Assembly (NCBI GenBank): GCA_964619125.1
Contig: CAZUCA010000003.1
Span: forward strand, 22,966-86,965
Source of the DNA: Owenweeksia sp964619125
GTDB taxonomy: Bacteria; Bacteroidota; Bacteroidia; Flavobacteriales; Schleiferiaceae
DNA: 64,000 bases
Reading direction: 5' to 3'
This document shows, piece by piece, positions 26,001-34,382 of the stretch (positions are counted from its first letter, which is position 1; each line of letters starts with the position of its first letter). Position numbers and translations under genes: made by a program. The notes beneath the pieces are model-generated. The model saw only the letters and a list, made by a program, of their open reading frames with translations, made no database searches and had not been told where the DNA came from.

Positions 26001-28524
26001 CATCGACATGGATGCCCCGGGCTTTGACTTTATCAGCGGCCATGGTCTGTTGCAGGCCGACCTGGCCCTGCTGAGCATTGCCAATCCCACCCCCTACCTG
26101 CAAAGTATCAGCCTGTTGGACACCACCCAAACAGCGGGAACGGATACCTTAACCATAAAGGTGAGTGGAGATTACTTTACGCCAGCGGTGAAGTTTCTTA
26201 TGCGTAACGACACCCTTCCCTCCAGCTTTATTAACGCTAAAACCCTGCATGCCACGGTACCACCCTTCAATGGCAACCCCGCTCTGAGAGCTTACCTGCC
26301 GCCCATCAGCTCTTCCCAGTTAGACGGGGGCTTCTCCGATACCCTGCTCTTTCTTGCTCCCCAAAAACAACTGGTGCAGGTGATAGCGGAAAACAAAAGC
26401 AAATTATTTGGAGAGGAAATCCCCCCCCTCGATTTTAGCGTATGGGTAGACAGTATTCCGCTTGATTCAAGCGGCTATAGCCTCAGTGACCTGGGCCTCG
26501 ATAGTATCCATATTTTCAGCACTGCCAATTCCCTCAGTAATGTGGGTATCTACCTGATCAGGCCTGAAAGGAATTTCGACCCAGGCAACCCCCAGGATGT
26601 GGCTTATACCGAGCTTTTCGACTACCAGTTTATTGATGCCACCCTCCTAATTGACAAACTCCCTCTTGCCATCGGCGTAAAGGATACCACAATTGAATAT
26701 GGCGATAAGATTGCCGATTTCAGCTTCATTTATAGTTTTCCCGATTCGCTGATAAATCCATTGCAGCTTGCTGCCTTTGAGGATTCTATCGCGCAGCAGC
26801 ATCAATCGGTAATCAGCAACGCGGTGGCGGCCATTGGAGCCTCGGGACGGGCCCTGGTCAATGCCGATTTTGCGCAACTGGCCTTTATGGCCAGCGGCAG
26901 GGCATTGGTAAATGCCCGCCCCCTTGTTAATGCCTACCCGCTGGTAAACGGTGGGACCGGTTTCGACACCACCTGGGTGGTAGATATCAGTGATACCGCG
27001 CTCTTTGATTATCAACTGCACCCCGATAGTGCGGTACTGACCAAGGCTTATCCACTCGTAAACGCCCGGGCACTGGTAAATGCCGTGGCAGCAGTGAGTG
27101 GCCGGGCCCTGGTAAATGGCTACCCTTTAGTAAATGCCTACCCCCTGGTAAATGCCTATCCATTGGTGAATGCCTATCCCCTGGTAAATGGTGAACCTAC
27201 AAATACCGACAGCAGCGAAATAGTATTGATTTTTGATGAAGAAGATATCGATACCACCTCCACTGACTCCATATTCGAGTTTAACCCCATCGTGTTGATA
27301 TCAGGCCTTGAGGCCGGAAACCAGTTGGTGGTGCCGGCGCCTTTTGTAAATCCTAATTTTAGCATCAGCTACGATCTTGGCAATCTGCACATCACCCCTG
27401 CCCCCCTTTGCGTAACACCCGACTCCCTGGAGGTACAAAGCGGTATTAACCTGCCTTTCACCACCAGCATAAGCGGCTTCAAATACGATGATAGCGAAGC
27501 TAGCGTCGTGGCCGGACCGCCCCGCTTCCGCCTCTTCGAAGGCAATGTAGAGATTACGGAAAACCCACCACCCAAGGGTCAGTTCAGAGTACTGGTCGAC
27601 AGCTTACCACTGCTCGACTCTGTGAATTATCAACTGCAATACAAAGAAGGCTGGTTAAAGATAAACACCACCACTATCACCGTAAGAGCCGACGATGCCG
27701 GCATCTTTCAGGGTGAATCATTACCGGCATTCAGCTACAGTTTATCAAGACCAATTTTCTCGAACGATCAAATTCTGTCTGGCCCGCTATTTAGCCTCGA
27801 CTCTAGTTTCGACAATAGTATTCCCGGAGCTTATGCAATCAGCCCCTCGGCTCTGCAGCTAAGCAGTCCTGCCAAGTACAGTATCTTTTATGAAGATGGC
27901 TTCCTGTATGTCAACCCGAAGGGGGGCAATGCCCTCAATATTGATCCTGATGTAGTTTGTGTGGACACCCTCAGCAATCATCCGTCGGGCTTTAACTACC
28001 GGGCTCACTTTGCCTATACTAATCCCAATGCCACCCCGCTCTTCATTGCCAGCGGCAGCGAAAATTACCTGCGTAGCCAGGGACAATTTTCGGCTGATGT
28101 CCCCGAGCTTTTCCCAGCCGGCGAGGGCTTTTTTGAGGCATATTTTGATGGGCTTGACCTCACTTGGCTTATCAGAACTTACCAGGGCAATAAGGCCTTT
28201 TATCTGGGCGCAAAAGCAACTTTAAGTTCCCCGGCCTGTAACGATAGCATTAAGAACAAAGTAGATTTTAGCGAAGGCGGCGAAATACTTGAGGCTTATC
28301 CCGCACCGGTGACCGACTGGCTCAACCTGCTATTGCCGGCTTCAGCTCAACCCTGGCATATTGTAATCCATAGCGCCAGTGGCAAGGCGCTGCAAAACAT
28401 CACCACATCGGCAAACGATAGAGGTGAATTGCGGCTTAACACCAGCTGGCTGGCCAGGGGTATTTATCTGCTGGAGATAAGCGACAGCCAAAAAGTGTAT
28501 TACCTGAAAATCAGCAAGCAGTAA
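23056..28524 (+). CDS. Giant T9SS-secreted protein A: beta-rich module, S8 subtilisin-like domain, MBG repeats
   Basis: 1822 residues. A long signal region (about 1-44) has a hydrophobic core L-M-G-C-I-L-A-L-M-L. Residues 55-375 are a Gly/Asn-rich beta-strand module, then an Ig-like domain (385-465). The S8 peptidase domain (about 560-1015) has Asp 598 in V-L-S-D-S-Y-N, His 652 in D-E-G-R-A-M-L-Q-I-I-H-D and Ser 944 in F-G-T-S-A-A-A-P-H, with N in A-T-G-N-F-G for the oxyanion hole. An IPT-like domain follows, then MBG domains, one of which is interrupted by the hexapeptide block at 26835-27195. A type A T9SS sorting domain closes the protein (A-Y-P-A-P-V ... G-I-Y-L-L-E-I ... Y-Y-L-K-I). It is probably a cell-surface or released protease/adhesin. 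It forms a tandem pair with the gene at 28660. Confidence 0.9.
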   Translation: MTASSTKPPGLLSLVLKANFPFIYCSILMGCILALMLPFQSRGQSSEIKDYAILAGNPLLPALFHRGIMLGSNDSIIGGAVASHNIISARHQLYLDGPLHSNSAILLYNYNTITGKISVSNNFQLSGARFSAERGNQLLDTMLVNGEIRIGGGTVNGPVIQSPGNNYYGPSPAGGQQNANLSFPALPAFPSTDLFPAAGVTTVNNNATLSAGNYAAMTLPGSKTVTLDGPGEYIFSSIQNSGIYNTLIFDFKQETTGNFRLLIHGDVDLGKMEVQLVNGGDASRIIMETHGNGSSNTTGPYAWQISSGSLGGGKASGWIGTVWAPFGGIRAGSGSGPLHLKGALLSTLMVVLDNDVFLEKKAYNYCQNVFTVEALSPDSLGCNNPTVILSGSSTASNGSPQWYTETGNIVNGSQSFTPEVSISAWYFLEVTDAGGCTVTDSVFVAKAECIQPYYPPPDSGKVQDLIGAELSSLAANSSYQDSNEFIFLRKADSVFIEVIVRQGQYQNALSLLQSPPYGLRRLINNGPNSLIISGLFPIQNLLKLDSLPVLINYVRPLFPALTKQGVALSQGDAAVKADFARNGFGVAGENTKVGVLSDSYNTRAGNPAQTDILNGDLPGPANVQYPVPVQVLKEYPFGVRSDEGRAMLQIIHDLAPAAKLSFRTGYVSPGDFAQGIYELQADSCDIIVDDITFITEPFLTDGIVAQAVNAVRDSGVSYFTATGNFGSKSYGGTFNPAPVPTGLSGQAHDFGGGDIFQNVSLGIGNYILVLQWQDSIYSIGQTTTGTNNDLDIYLSDDLGNTLFGFNRNNLQGDPIEILPFTVSAPTQTNILIVRAAGTQNVDFKYVVFRGDFKINEYPNDSSTVVGQANADGAIAVGAARYTQTPEFGINPPLIEAFSSRGGTTVNGLIRNKPDLVAPDGVNTTVFLGGNNIDGDALPNFFGTSAAAPHAAAVAALLQSATMKFDSSIASPADIRNTLSTTAIDMDAPGFDFISGHGLLQADLALLSIANPTPYLQSISLLDTTQTAGTDTLTIKVSGDYFTPAVKFLMRNDTLPSSFINAKTLHATVPPFNGNPALRAYLPPISSSQLDGGFSDTLLFLAPQKQLVQVIAENKSKLFGEEIPPLDFSVWVDSIPLDSSGYSLSDLGLDSIHIFSTANSLSNVGIYLIRPERNFDPGNPQDVAYTELFDYQFIDATLLIDKLPLAIGVKDTTIEYGDKIADFSFIYSFPDSLINPLQLAAFEDSIAQQHQSVISNAVAAIGASGRALVNADFAQLAFMASGRALVNARPLVNAYPLVNGGTGFDTTWVVDISDTALFDYQLHPDSAVLTKAYPLVNARALVNAVAAVSGRALVNGYPLVNAYPLVNAYPLVNAYPLVNGEPTNTDSSEIVLIFDEEDIDTTSTDSIFEFNPIVLISGLEAGNQLVVPAPFVNPNFSISYDLGNLHITPAPLCVTPDSLEVQSGINLPFTTSISGFKYDDSEASVVAGPPRFRLFEGNVEITENPPPKGQFRVLVDSLPLLDSVNYQLQYKEGWLKINTTTITVRADDAGIFQGESLPAFSYSLSRPIFSNDQILSGPLFSLDSSFDNSIPGAYAISPSALQLSSPAKYSIFYEDGFLYVNPKGGNALNIDPDVVCVDTLSNHPSGFNYRAHFAYTNPNATPLFIASGSENYLRSQGQFSADVPELFPAGEGFFEAYFDGLDLTWLIRTYQGNKAFYLGAKATLSSPACNDSIKNKVDFSEGGEILEAYPAPVTDWLNLLLPASAQPWHIVIHSASGKALQNITTSANDRGELRLNTSWLARGIYLLEISDSQKVYYLKISKQ
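26835..27195 (+). repeat. Coding hexapeptide repeat block of protein A (consensus [YR]-[PA]-L-V-N-[AG])
   Basis: About 11 copies of a six-residue unit, mostly Y-P-L-V-N-A or G-R-A-L-V-N-A, lie at residues 1260-1380; the last five are in register at 18-base spacing (about 27110-27190). Synonymous codons differ between copies (CCC CTG GTA, CCA TTG GTG, CCT TTA GTA), so the repeat is kept at protein level rather than being a fresh DNA expansion. The block splits an MBG domain. Confidence 0.9.
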
Positions 28525-28551
28525 TAAGGACAAGTACCAGGCCTGGTTCAA

Positions 28552-28575
28552 CAGCCCCCAAATCTGCAGGGGCTG
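28552..28575. other. Hairpin between the two giant genes
   Basis: CAGCCCC (28552-28558) pairs with GGGGCTG (28569-28575) over a 10-base loop, 28 bases after the stop of protein A. There is no clear T-run, so it may be an RNA-stability or pause element rather than a terminator. The rest of the 135-base spacer holds no gene. Confidence 0.35.
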
Positions 28576-28659
28576 ATACGAGCTATTGCATTTCCGGTCA
28601 TTACTCATCGTAATCCCCTGAAAAATAACTATTTTTAGTCGTCCTAAACCACAACGACC

Positions 28660-31600
28660 ATGAATTACCCAAACCTTTATAATACCGGTGGCAGGTGCAC
28701 CCGGTTTTTCCTTAGCCTCCTGTTTTTCCCCGCCATTTTTTTCTATTCCCAACTTAGCGCACAGTCGGTGTCATTGTCAGACTACCTCATTATTAGTGGT
28801 GCGGCCGGTTGCTCCAATCCCGCTGGCTGTGATGTGAGCATCGGTCCTAACAACAATATTAATGGGGGAAGTATTGGCAGCTACGGTTCCATAAACTCAG
28901 GTAGCAACCTCAGTTTCGACGGCAGTCTCTATAGCCGTCAAAGTATAAACCTTGGTGGGGGAAATATGATTGATGGGCCAATGTGGGCCGCAAACGTGAC
29001 CGGAAATTCCGGAGTTATTTTCAGCGCCGGCTCCGGCAGTCAGTTTTTGGGCGATATTAAGGTTAATGGTGATATCAATATTAATGGCGGTACGGTGTCG
29101 GGTCAGCTCGTTCACCCTGCCGGCACTCAGTACAATGGCCCGGTACCGGGCGGTGGTGAGCTGCTTGCCCCGGTAAGTTTCAATACCCTGCCCGCCTTTC
29201 CTCCCATTCTTAATTTTCCGGCTGCCTCAAATATCCGCATTGCCAATTCGCGCATCATCAGCCCCGGTAGCTACGGAAGTGTTGCCCTCAAGGGTGGTAA
29301 AAGCATAACCTTCGATGGTCCCGGTGATTACATCTTTCAGGACATCAGCAATGGTGGTTCCTATAACACCTTTGTCTTTGACTTTAAAAACCAGGCCAGT
29401 GGCAATATCCGCCTGCTGGTACATGGTGATGTGGACCTCGGTAAAATAGAAGTAATTATCCCCAATGGTGGTGATGCCAGCCGCATTTACACCGAAGTAC
29501 ATGGCAATGGCAGCAGTTCATCAAGTGGCACATTAGCCTGGCAAATTTCCCCGGGCTCGGTGGGCGCCGGGGCGAGCTCCGAATGGCGTGGTACCGTGTG
29601 GGCTCCCTATGGCTCTATTTCGGTAGGTGGTGGCTCCGACAAAGCCGCTATTCAGGGTTCCCTCTTTTCCCGCCAGGCGGTGATCCTCAACAATAACCTG
29701 AACCTCCAGCATATTCCCTACAATTTTTGCGGCAACTCCTTCGGCATTCAATTCAGCACCGCCGATACTCTAGATTGCGACAAGCCTACTACCCAACTTG
29801 CGGCCAGTAGCAATGTGGCCGGTGCCACTCCGCAATGGACTACCAGCACAGGCAATATTCTTAGTGGCGCCAACAGCTTTAATCCCACGGTTGACCGAGG
29901 TGGATATTATGTACTCACCCTTACCGACGCTAATGGCTGTACTGATTCGGATAGCATTTTTGTGGTCTACGAGCCCTGTATACTACCCTACTACCCCCCT
30001 CCAGTAAATGGCAAGACCATAAACATCATCGGCTCAGAACTTAGCTCCCTGTACAGCAATGGTTACAACGACACCATTGGTCATATTTTCCAGCTTCAGA
30101 ATGGCAGTGTTTTTATTGAGGTAATTGCCAATGCCGGTCAATATCAAAACCTGCTCAACCTCTTGCTAAGCCCGCCCTATGGCCTTAGCAATGTAATAGA
30201 CAATGGCCCGGCATCGCAAATTATTACCGGCCTCTATCCCATTCAAAACCTTCCCAAACTCGATAGTCTGCCCCAACTGATTAATTATGCCCGTCCCCTC
30301 TTCAACCCTATCCCCAACAGTGGTATCGCACTGAGTCAGGGCGATGCGGTAATGCATGCCCCTTTTGTGCGGGGAGGCTTTAATGTTAATGGCGACGGCG
30401 TTAAGGTGGGAGTCATCTCCAATAGCTACAATACCCAGCCGGGTAATCCCGCGCAAACCGATGTATTAAACGAGGACCTGCCCGGAACCGGAAATGTCAA
30501 AAACTCCAAGCCGGTTTCAGTAATCCAGGATTTCCCCTTTGGCATCCAATCTGACGAAGGGCGTGCCATGCTCCAAATAGTGCACGACGTGGCCCCCCAG
30601 GCAGAACTTGCTTTTACCACCGGCTTCCTCAGTGCCGGTAATATGGCAAAAGGCATTTATGACCTGCGTGACGACAGCTGTGATGTGATAGTTGATGACG
30701 TTACTTACATCACTGAACCCTTTTTGACCGATGGCGTCATTGCTCAGGCGGTTGACCTGGTGAGTAGTCAGGGGGTGAGTTACTTTTCCTCGGCCGGTAA
30801 TTTTGGCAATAAGTCTTGTGGCGGAACCTTTAATCCTACCGCAGCCCCGGCAGGAATTAGTGGGGATGCTCATAATTTTGGCAATGGCGATGTATTTCAG
30901 AATGTAAGCCTGGCACCCGGCAATTATACCATTGTACTACAATGGCAGGACTCCATTTACAGCATTGGCCAAACTACTACCGGTACCGCAAATGATCTCG
31001 ATATTTACCTCACCGACGACCAGGGCAACACCCTCTTTGGTTTTAACCGCAATAACCTGCAGGGAGACCCTATTGAAGTGATGCCTTTTACGGTAACCCA
31101 GGCCACACAAACCAATATCCTGATAGTCAGGGCGGCTGGAAGTGATAATGTCTTGTTCAAATATGTGGTATTCAGGGGAGATATTACCATCAACGAATAT
31201 CAGAGTGGCAGCAGCACTGTTGTAGGTCAGGCTAATGCCGAAGGCGCCACCGCAGTAGGGGCGGTGCTCTATTCCAACACCCCTGATTTCGGGGTAAGCC
31301 CACCCACCATTGCTTCCTTTTCATCGCGGGGAGGAACGCCTGTAAATGGAGTGGTGCGCAACAAGCCTGAAATCTGCGCCCCCAATGGTGTTAACACCAC
31401 CGTTTATCTGGGGGGGGTAAATATCGACGGCGACCTTTTCCCCAATTTCTTCGGAACCTCAGCGGCGGCCCCTCATGCTGCCGGTGTTGCTGCCCTGGTA
31501 AAGGAGGCCCAAAGCAAATTTCAGAATCACAACGCCACCCCGGGTGAAATCAGACAAATATTAAGTAGTACCGCCATTGATATGGATAGCAGCGGTTTTG

Positions 31601-34356
31601 ACTTTGTGAGCGGCAATGGCTTTATTCAGGCCGACCAGGCGTTGTTGTCATTTGCCAGCCCTACTCCTTATCTTCTGCAGATCTCCCAAACAGACACCAG
31701 CCTCTCCCCTGGCGTGGATAGCCTGCAGATTCTGGTTGAAGGCGACTATTTTACCCCAGCCACTAAGTTTTTACTGCGTGACGACACTCTAAGCAGCAGC
31801 TACCTGAATTCAAAAGAATTACTGGTAGAGGTACCCCCTTTCTTTGGTAATCCAGCTTTGAGAACTTACAATGCCCCTATTAGCTCAAGTCTTGCCGATG
31901 GTGGTTTTTCGGATACGCTGCTGTTTTTTGCCCCCATTAAAAAAGATGTACTGGTAATTGCTGATAATAAGAGTAAGCTCTACAGCGAAGTCATCCCCCC
32001 TCTTAGTTTTAGCGTGCTGGTAGACAGTGTGCCATACGATCAGGCCGGTTATAGTCTGACTGATTTGGGTCTCGACAGTATCAGGCTTTTTACCACCGCC
32101 ACTTCCGGCAGCAATGTGGGCATTTACCTGATCCGTCCCGAAATGGATGGCCTTGACCTGAATGATCCTTTTGAGGCCGGACTTAGTGAAAGCTTCCGTT
32201 ATCACCTGATTGATGGTCAGTTAGTAGTATCGCAAATGCCGCTACTGATTACTGCCAATGACACTACGGTGGAATATGGGCAGCCACTGGGTGATTTTAG
32301 CTTCACTTACACCATAAACGACTCCCTGGTAGATCCGCTGGAAGCCGCCAACTTTGAAGATTCGATCATAACCAGCCACCAGGCCGGCCTGAGCAATGCC
32401 CTGGCCCTGATTAACGCCGCCACTCTTTCCAGCAGTGGTCGTGCTTTAGTAAACAGCGACCTTGATCAACTGAGCTTTATGGCCAGCGGCCGTGCCCTGG
32501 TAAATGCCCGCCCCTTGATCAATGCCCTGCCTCTGGTAAACGGTACCACTGCCTACGATACCACCTGGGTGGTGGATGTTTCGCCGCAGTCACTGTTCGA
32601 ATACCAACTAAGCCCCGATAGCGCTTCACTCATCAATGCCTACCCCCTGATTAATGCCCGCGCCCTGATTAATGCCCTACCCCTGGTAAATGGTTATGCG
32701 CTGGTAAACGGCTATCCCCTGGTTAATGCCTACCCTTTAATAAATGGTTACCCTCTGGTAAATGCCTACCCTCTTATCAATGGGCAATCGGTAAACAATG
32801 ACAGCAGCCAGGTGGTGATGATCCTCGATGAGGAAGACATTGATACAACCAGCACTGACAGTATTATAAGCTTTAAATCCATTAACCTGATCACCGGTGT
32901 TGACGTTGGCCAGCATGCCATCGTCCCGGGATCATTTGCCAGTTTTAACTACAACGTAAGCTACCAGTTGGGCAGCCTCACCATTACACCTGCCACTCTA
33001 GATCTGAGAGCCGATTCTGTAAGCTCTGTGTATGGTGATAGTGTGCTTTATCACTACACCACCAGCGGCTATCAGTACGATGATTCCGATAGCAATGTGA
33101 TACTTGAACCTCCCAGCTATAGCCTCCTGGATTCAAACGGCGCACTGCTAAGTAACCCCAATATTGAAGCAGGTGGATATACTATTGTGCCAGACAGTGT
33201 TACTATTGCCCCGCCTCTGAATTATACCGTCAATTATATCAATGGCTGGTTAGAGGTTGGCCCGGCCTTGCTGAGCATTACCGCCAATGACACTTCCCGG
33301 GCCTATGGGGAGCTGAACCCGGGCTTTACCCTGAGTTATTCGGGCTTTAAGTACGCCGACGGCCCCGCCGACATCAGCCCTCCCCTTGCCAGTAGTGCGG
33401 CCAATAGCAGTAGCCCGGTAGGCACCTACCCTATCAATTTAAATGGAGGCACGGCCAGAAACTATGGTTTTCAGTTGAATAGCGGTATTCTTACGGTTAC
33501 CCCCGCCGAATTGCTGGTAACGGCCAAGGACACCTTTATTTATCGCGGCGATTCCTTGCCCGCTTTCAGCTATAGTTTATCGGGCAATCTCAATCCGCTG
33601 GATATAATTATTTCAGGACCTGATTTCAACCTTAGTCCGGCCTACAACAACACTGCTGGTGAGTACAACATTATACCATCCAACCTGCTTATCAGCAATG
33701 CCAGTAACTACCTGATAAGTTACCAGAATGGCACTTTATACGTAAACCCTGCCGGCCGTGGTGCTAAGAGTGTTAAGCCCAGTCTCCTTTGTGTCGACAC
33801 CCTGGTGGGTCATCCCTCCGGATTCAACTACGTGGCATATTTTGAATATGAAAACAAAAATAACACGGCGGTATTTATTCCCATCGGCCCTGATAATCAG
33901 CTCATCGCCCAGGGACTTTTCGCCGGGCAACAACCTGAATATTTCCCGCCCGGTATAGGGAAACTTGACATCTTTTTTGATGGCAACAAGCTTAGCTGGT
34001 CAATCACCACCTATCAGGGCAACCAAAAGACCTCTGCTGCCAGTGATGCCAGCTCCTCCTCCAGCCGATGTGGTACTGGAAGTAGTAATAAAGCGATCTA
34101 TGAGCTTGCCGGAATACTGGCTGCCTATCCTAACCCGGTGCAAAAAGAGTTAATGGTTTCTTTCAGCGAACCAGCCGGAGAAAGTATTGAGGTAGAGATT
34201 TTTGATCCTGGTCGACGCTTAGTTTACAGCGCCCGGCTTGATTTACTGGATCCGGAAACCCTTAAGATTGATGTTTCCGGATTGGGTAGCGGTTTATATA
34301 TCGTCCACCTGATCACAACCGAGAAGCATTATAGTTTTAAAGTAAGGAAAGAATAG
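28660..34356 (+). CDS. Giant T9SS-secreted protein B: paralogue of A with altered S8 active site
   Basis: 1898 residues with the same architecture as protein A: signal peptide (1-36, ending L-S-A-Q), Gly/Asn/Ser-rich beta module, Ig-like domain, S8 domain, IPT-like domain, MBG domains interrupted by a hexapeptide block, and a T9SS type A sorting domain (A-Y-P-N-P-V ... G-L-Y-I-V-H-L ... Y-S-F-K-V). His 642 and Ser 934 are present, but the position matching catalytic Asp of A is Asn 588 (V-I-S-N-S-Y-N, codon AAT at 30421), so proteolysis is probably lost or weak. It has one more MBG domain after the hexapeptide block than A, which accounts for most of the 76-residue length difference. It may serve as a structural or regulatory partner of A. 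Confidence 0.9.
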   Translation: MNYPNLYNTGGRCTRFFLSLLFFPAIFFYSQLSAQSVSLSDYLIISGAAGCSNPAGCDVSIGPNNNINGGSIGSYGSINSGSNLSFDGSLYSRQSINLGGGNMIDGPMWAANVTGNSGVIFSAGSGSQFLGDIKVNGDININGGTVSGQLVHPAGTQYNGPVPGGGELLAPVSFNTLPAFPPILNFPAASNIRIANSRIISPGSYGSVALKGGKSITFDGPGDYIFQDISNGGSYNTFVFDFKNQASGNIRLLVHGDVDLGKIEVIIPNGGDASRIYTEVHGNGSSSSSGTLAWQISPGSVGAGASSEWRGTVWAPYGSISVGGGSDKAAIQGSLFSRQAVILNNNLNLQHIPYNFCGNSFGIQFSTADTLDCDKPTTQLAASSNVAGATPQWTTSTGNILSGANSFNPTVDRGGYYVLTLTDANGCTDSDSIFVVYEPCILPYYPPPVNGKTINIIGSELSSLYSNGYNDTIGHIFQLQNGSVFIEVIANAGQYQNLLNLLLSPPYGLSNVIDNGPASQIITGLYPIQNLPKLDSLPQLINYARPLFNPIPNSGIALSQGDAVMHAPFVRGGFNVNGDGVKVGVISNSYNTQPGNPAQTDVLNEDLPGTGNVKNSKPVSVIQDFPFGIQSDEGRAMLQIVHDVAPQAELAFTTGFLSAGNMAKGIYDLRDDSCDVIVDDVTYITEPFLTDGVIAQAVDLVSSQGVSYFSSAGNFGNKSCGGTFNPTAAPAGISGDAHNFGNGDVFQNVSLAPGNYTIVLQWQDSIYSIGQTTTGTANDLDIYLTDDQGNTLFGFNRNNLQGDPIEVMPFTVTQATQTNILIVRAAGSDNVLFKYVVFRGDITINEYQSGSSTVVGQANAEGATAVGAVLYSNTPDFGVSPPTIASFSSRGGTPVNGVVRNKPEICAPNGVNTTVYLGGVNIDGDLFPNFFGTSAAAPHAAGVAALVKEAQSKFQNHNATPGEIRQILSSTAIDMDSSGFDFVSGNGFIQADQALLSFASPTPYLLQISQTDTSLSPGVDSLQILVEGDYFTPATKFLLRDDTLSSSYLNSKELLVEVPPFFGNPALRTYNAPISSSLADGGFSDTLLFFAPIKKDVLVIADNKSKLYSEVIPPLSFSVLVDSVPYDQAGYSLTDLGLDSIRLFTTATSGSNVGIYLIRPEMDGLDLNDPFEAGLSESFRYHLIDGQLVVSQMPLLITANDTTVEYGQPLGDFSFTYTINDSLVDPLEAANFEDSIITSHQAGLSNALALINAATLSSSGRALVNSDLDQLSFMASGRALVNARPLINALPLVNGTTAYDTTWVVDVSPQSLFEYQLSPDSASLINAYPLINARALINALPLVNGYALVNGYPLVNAYPLINGYPLVNAYPLINGQSVNNDSSQVVMILDEEDIDTTSTDSIISFKSINLITGVDVGQHAIVPGSFASFNYNVSYQLGSLTITPATLDLRADSVSSVYGDSVLYHYTTSGYQYDDSDSNVILEPPSYSLLDSNGALLSNPNIEAGGYTIVPDSVTIAPPLNYTVNYINGWLEVGPALLSITANDTSRAYGELNPGFTLSYSGFKYADGPADISPPLASSAANSSSPVGTYPINLNGGTARNYGFQLNSGILTVTPAELLVTAKDTFIYRGDSLPAFSYSLSGNLNPLDIIISGPDFNLSPAYNNTAGEYNIIPSNLLISNASNYLISYQNGTLYVNPAGRGAKSVKPSLLCVDTLVGHPSGFNYVAYFEYENKNNTAVFIPIGPDNQLIAQGLFAGQQPEYFPPGIGKLDIFFDGNKLSWSITTYQGNQKTSAASDASSSSSRCGTGSSNKAIYELAGILAAYPNPVQKELMVSFSEPAGESIEVEIFDPGRRLVYSARLDLLDPETLKIDVSGLGSGLYIVHLITTEKHYSFKVRKE
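32430..32787 (+). repeat. Coding hexapeptide repeat block of protein B
   Basis: About 13 units such as Y-P-L-V-N-A, Y-P-L-I-N-G, R-A-L-I-N-A and G-R-A-L-V-N-A at residues 1257-1376. The block is in the same place as in protein A and flanked by the same sequences (F-M-A-S-G-R-A-L-V-N-A-R-P-L before, D-E-E-D-I-D-T-T-S-T-D-S-I after). Val/Ile exchanges and varied codons show protein-level conservation. Confidence 0.9.
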
Positions 34357-34382
34357 TTACCTTTCTGAATATAAAACCTTTA

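Noticed and set aside
27102..27195. Regular 18-base DNA repeats that could suggest a CRISPR array or satellite
   Set aside because: They are in frame within a long coding region, vary at synonymous positions and have no spacers; they encode the hexapeptide block.
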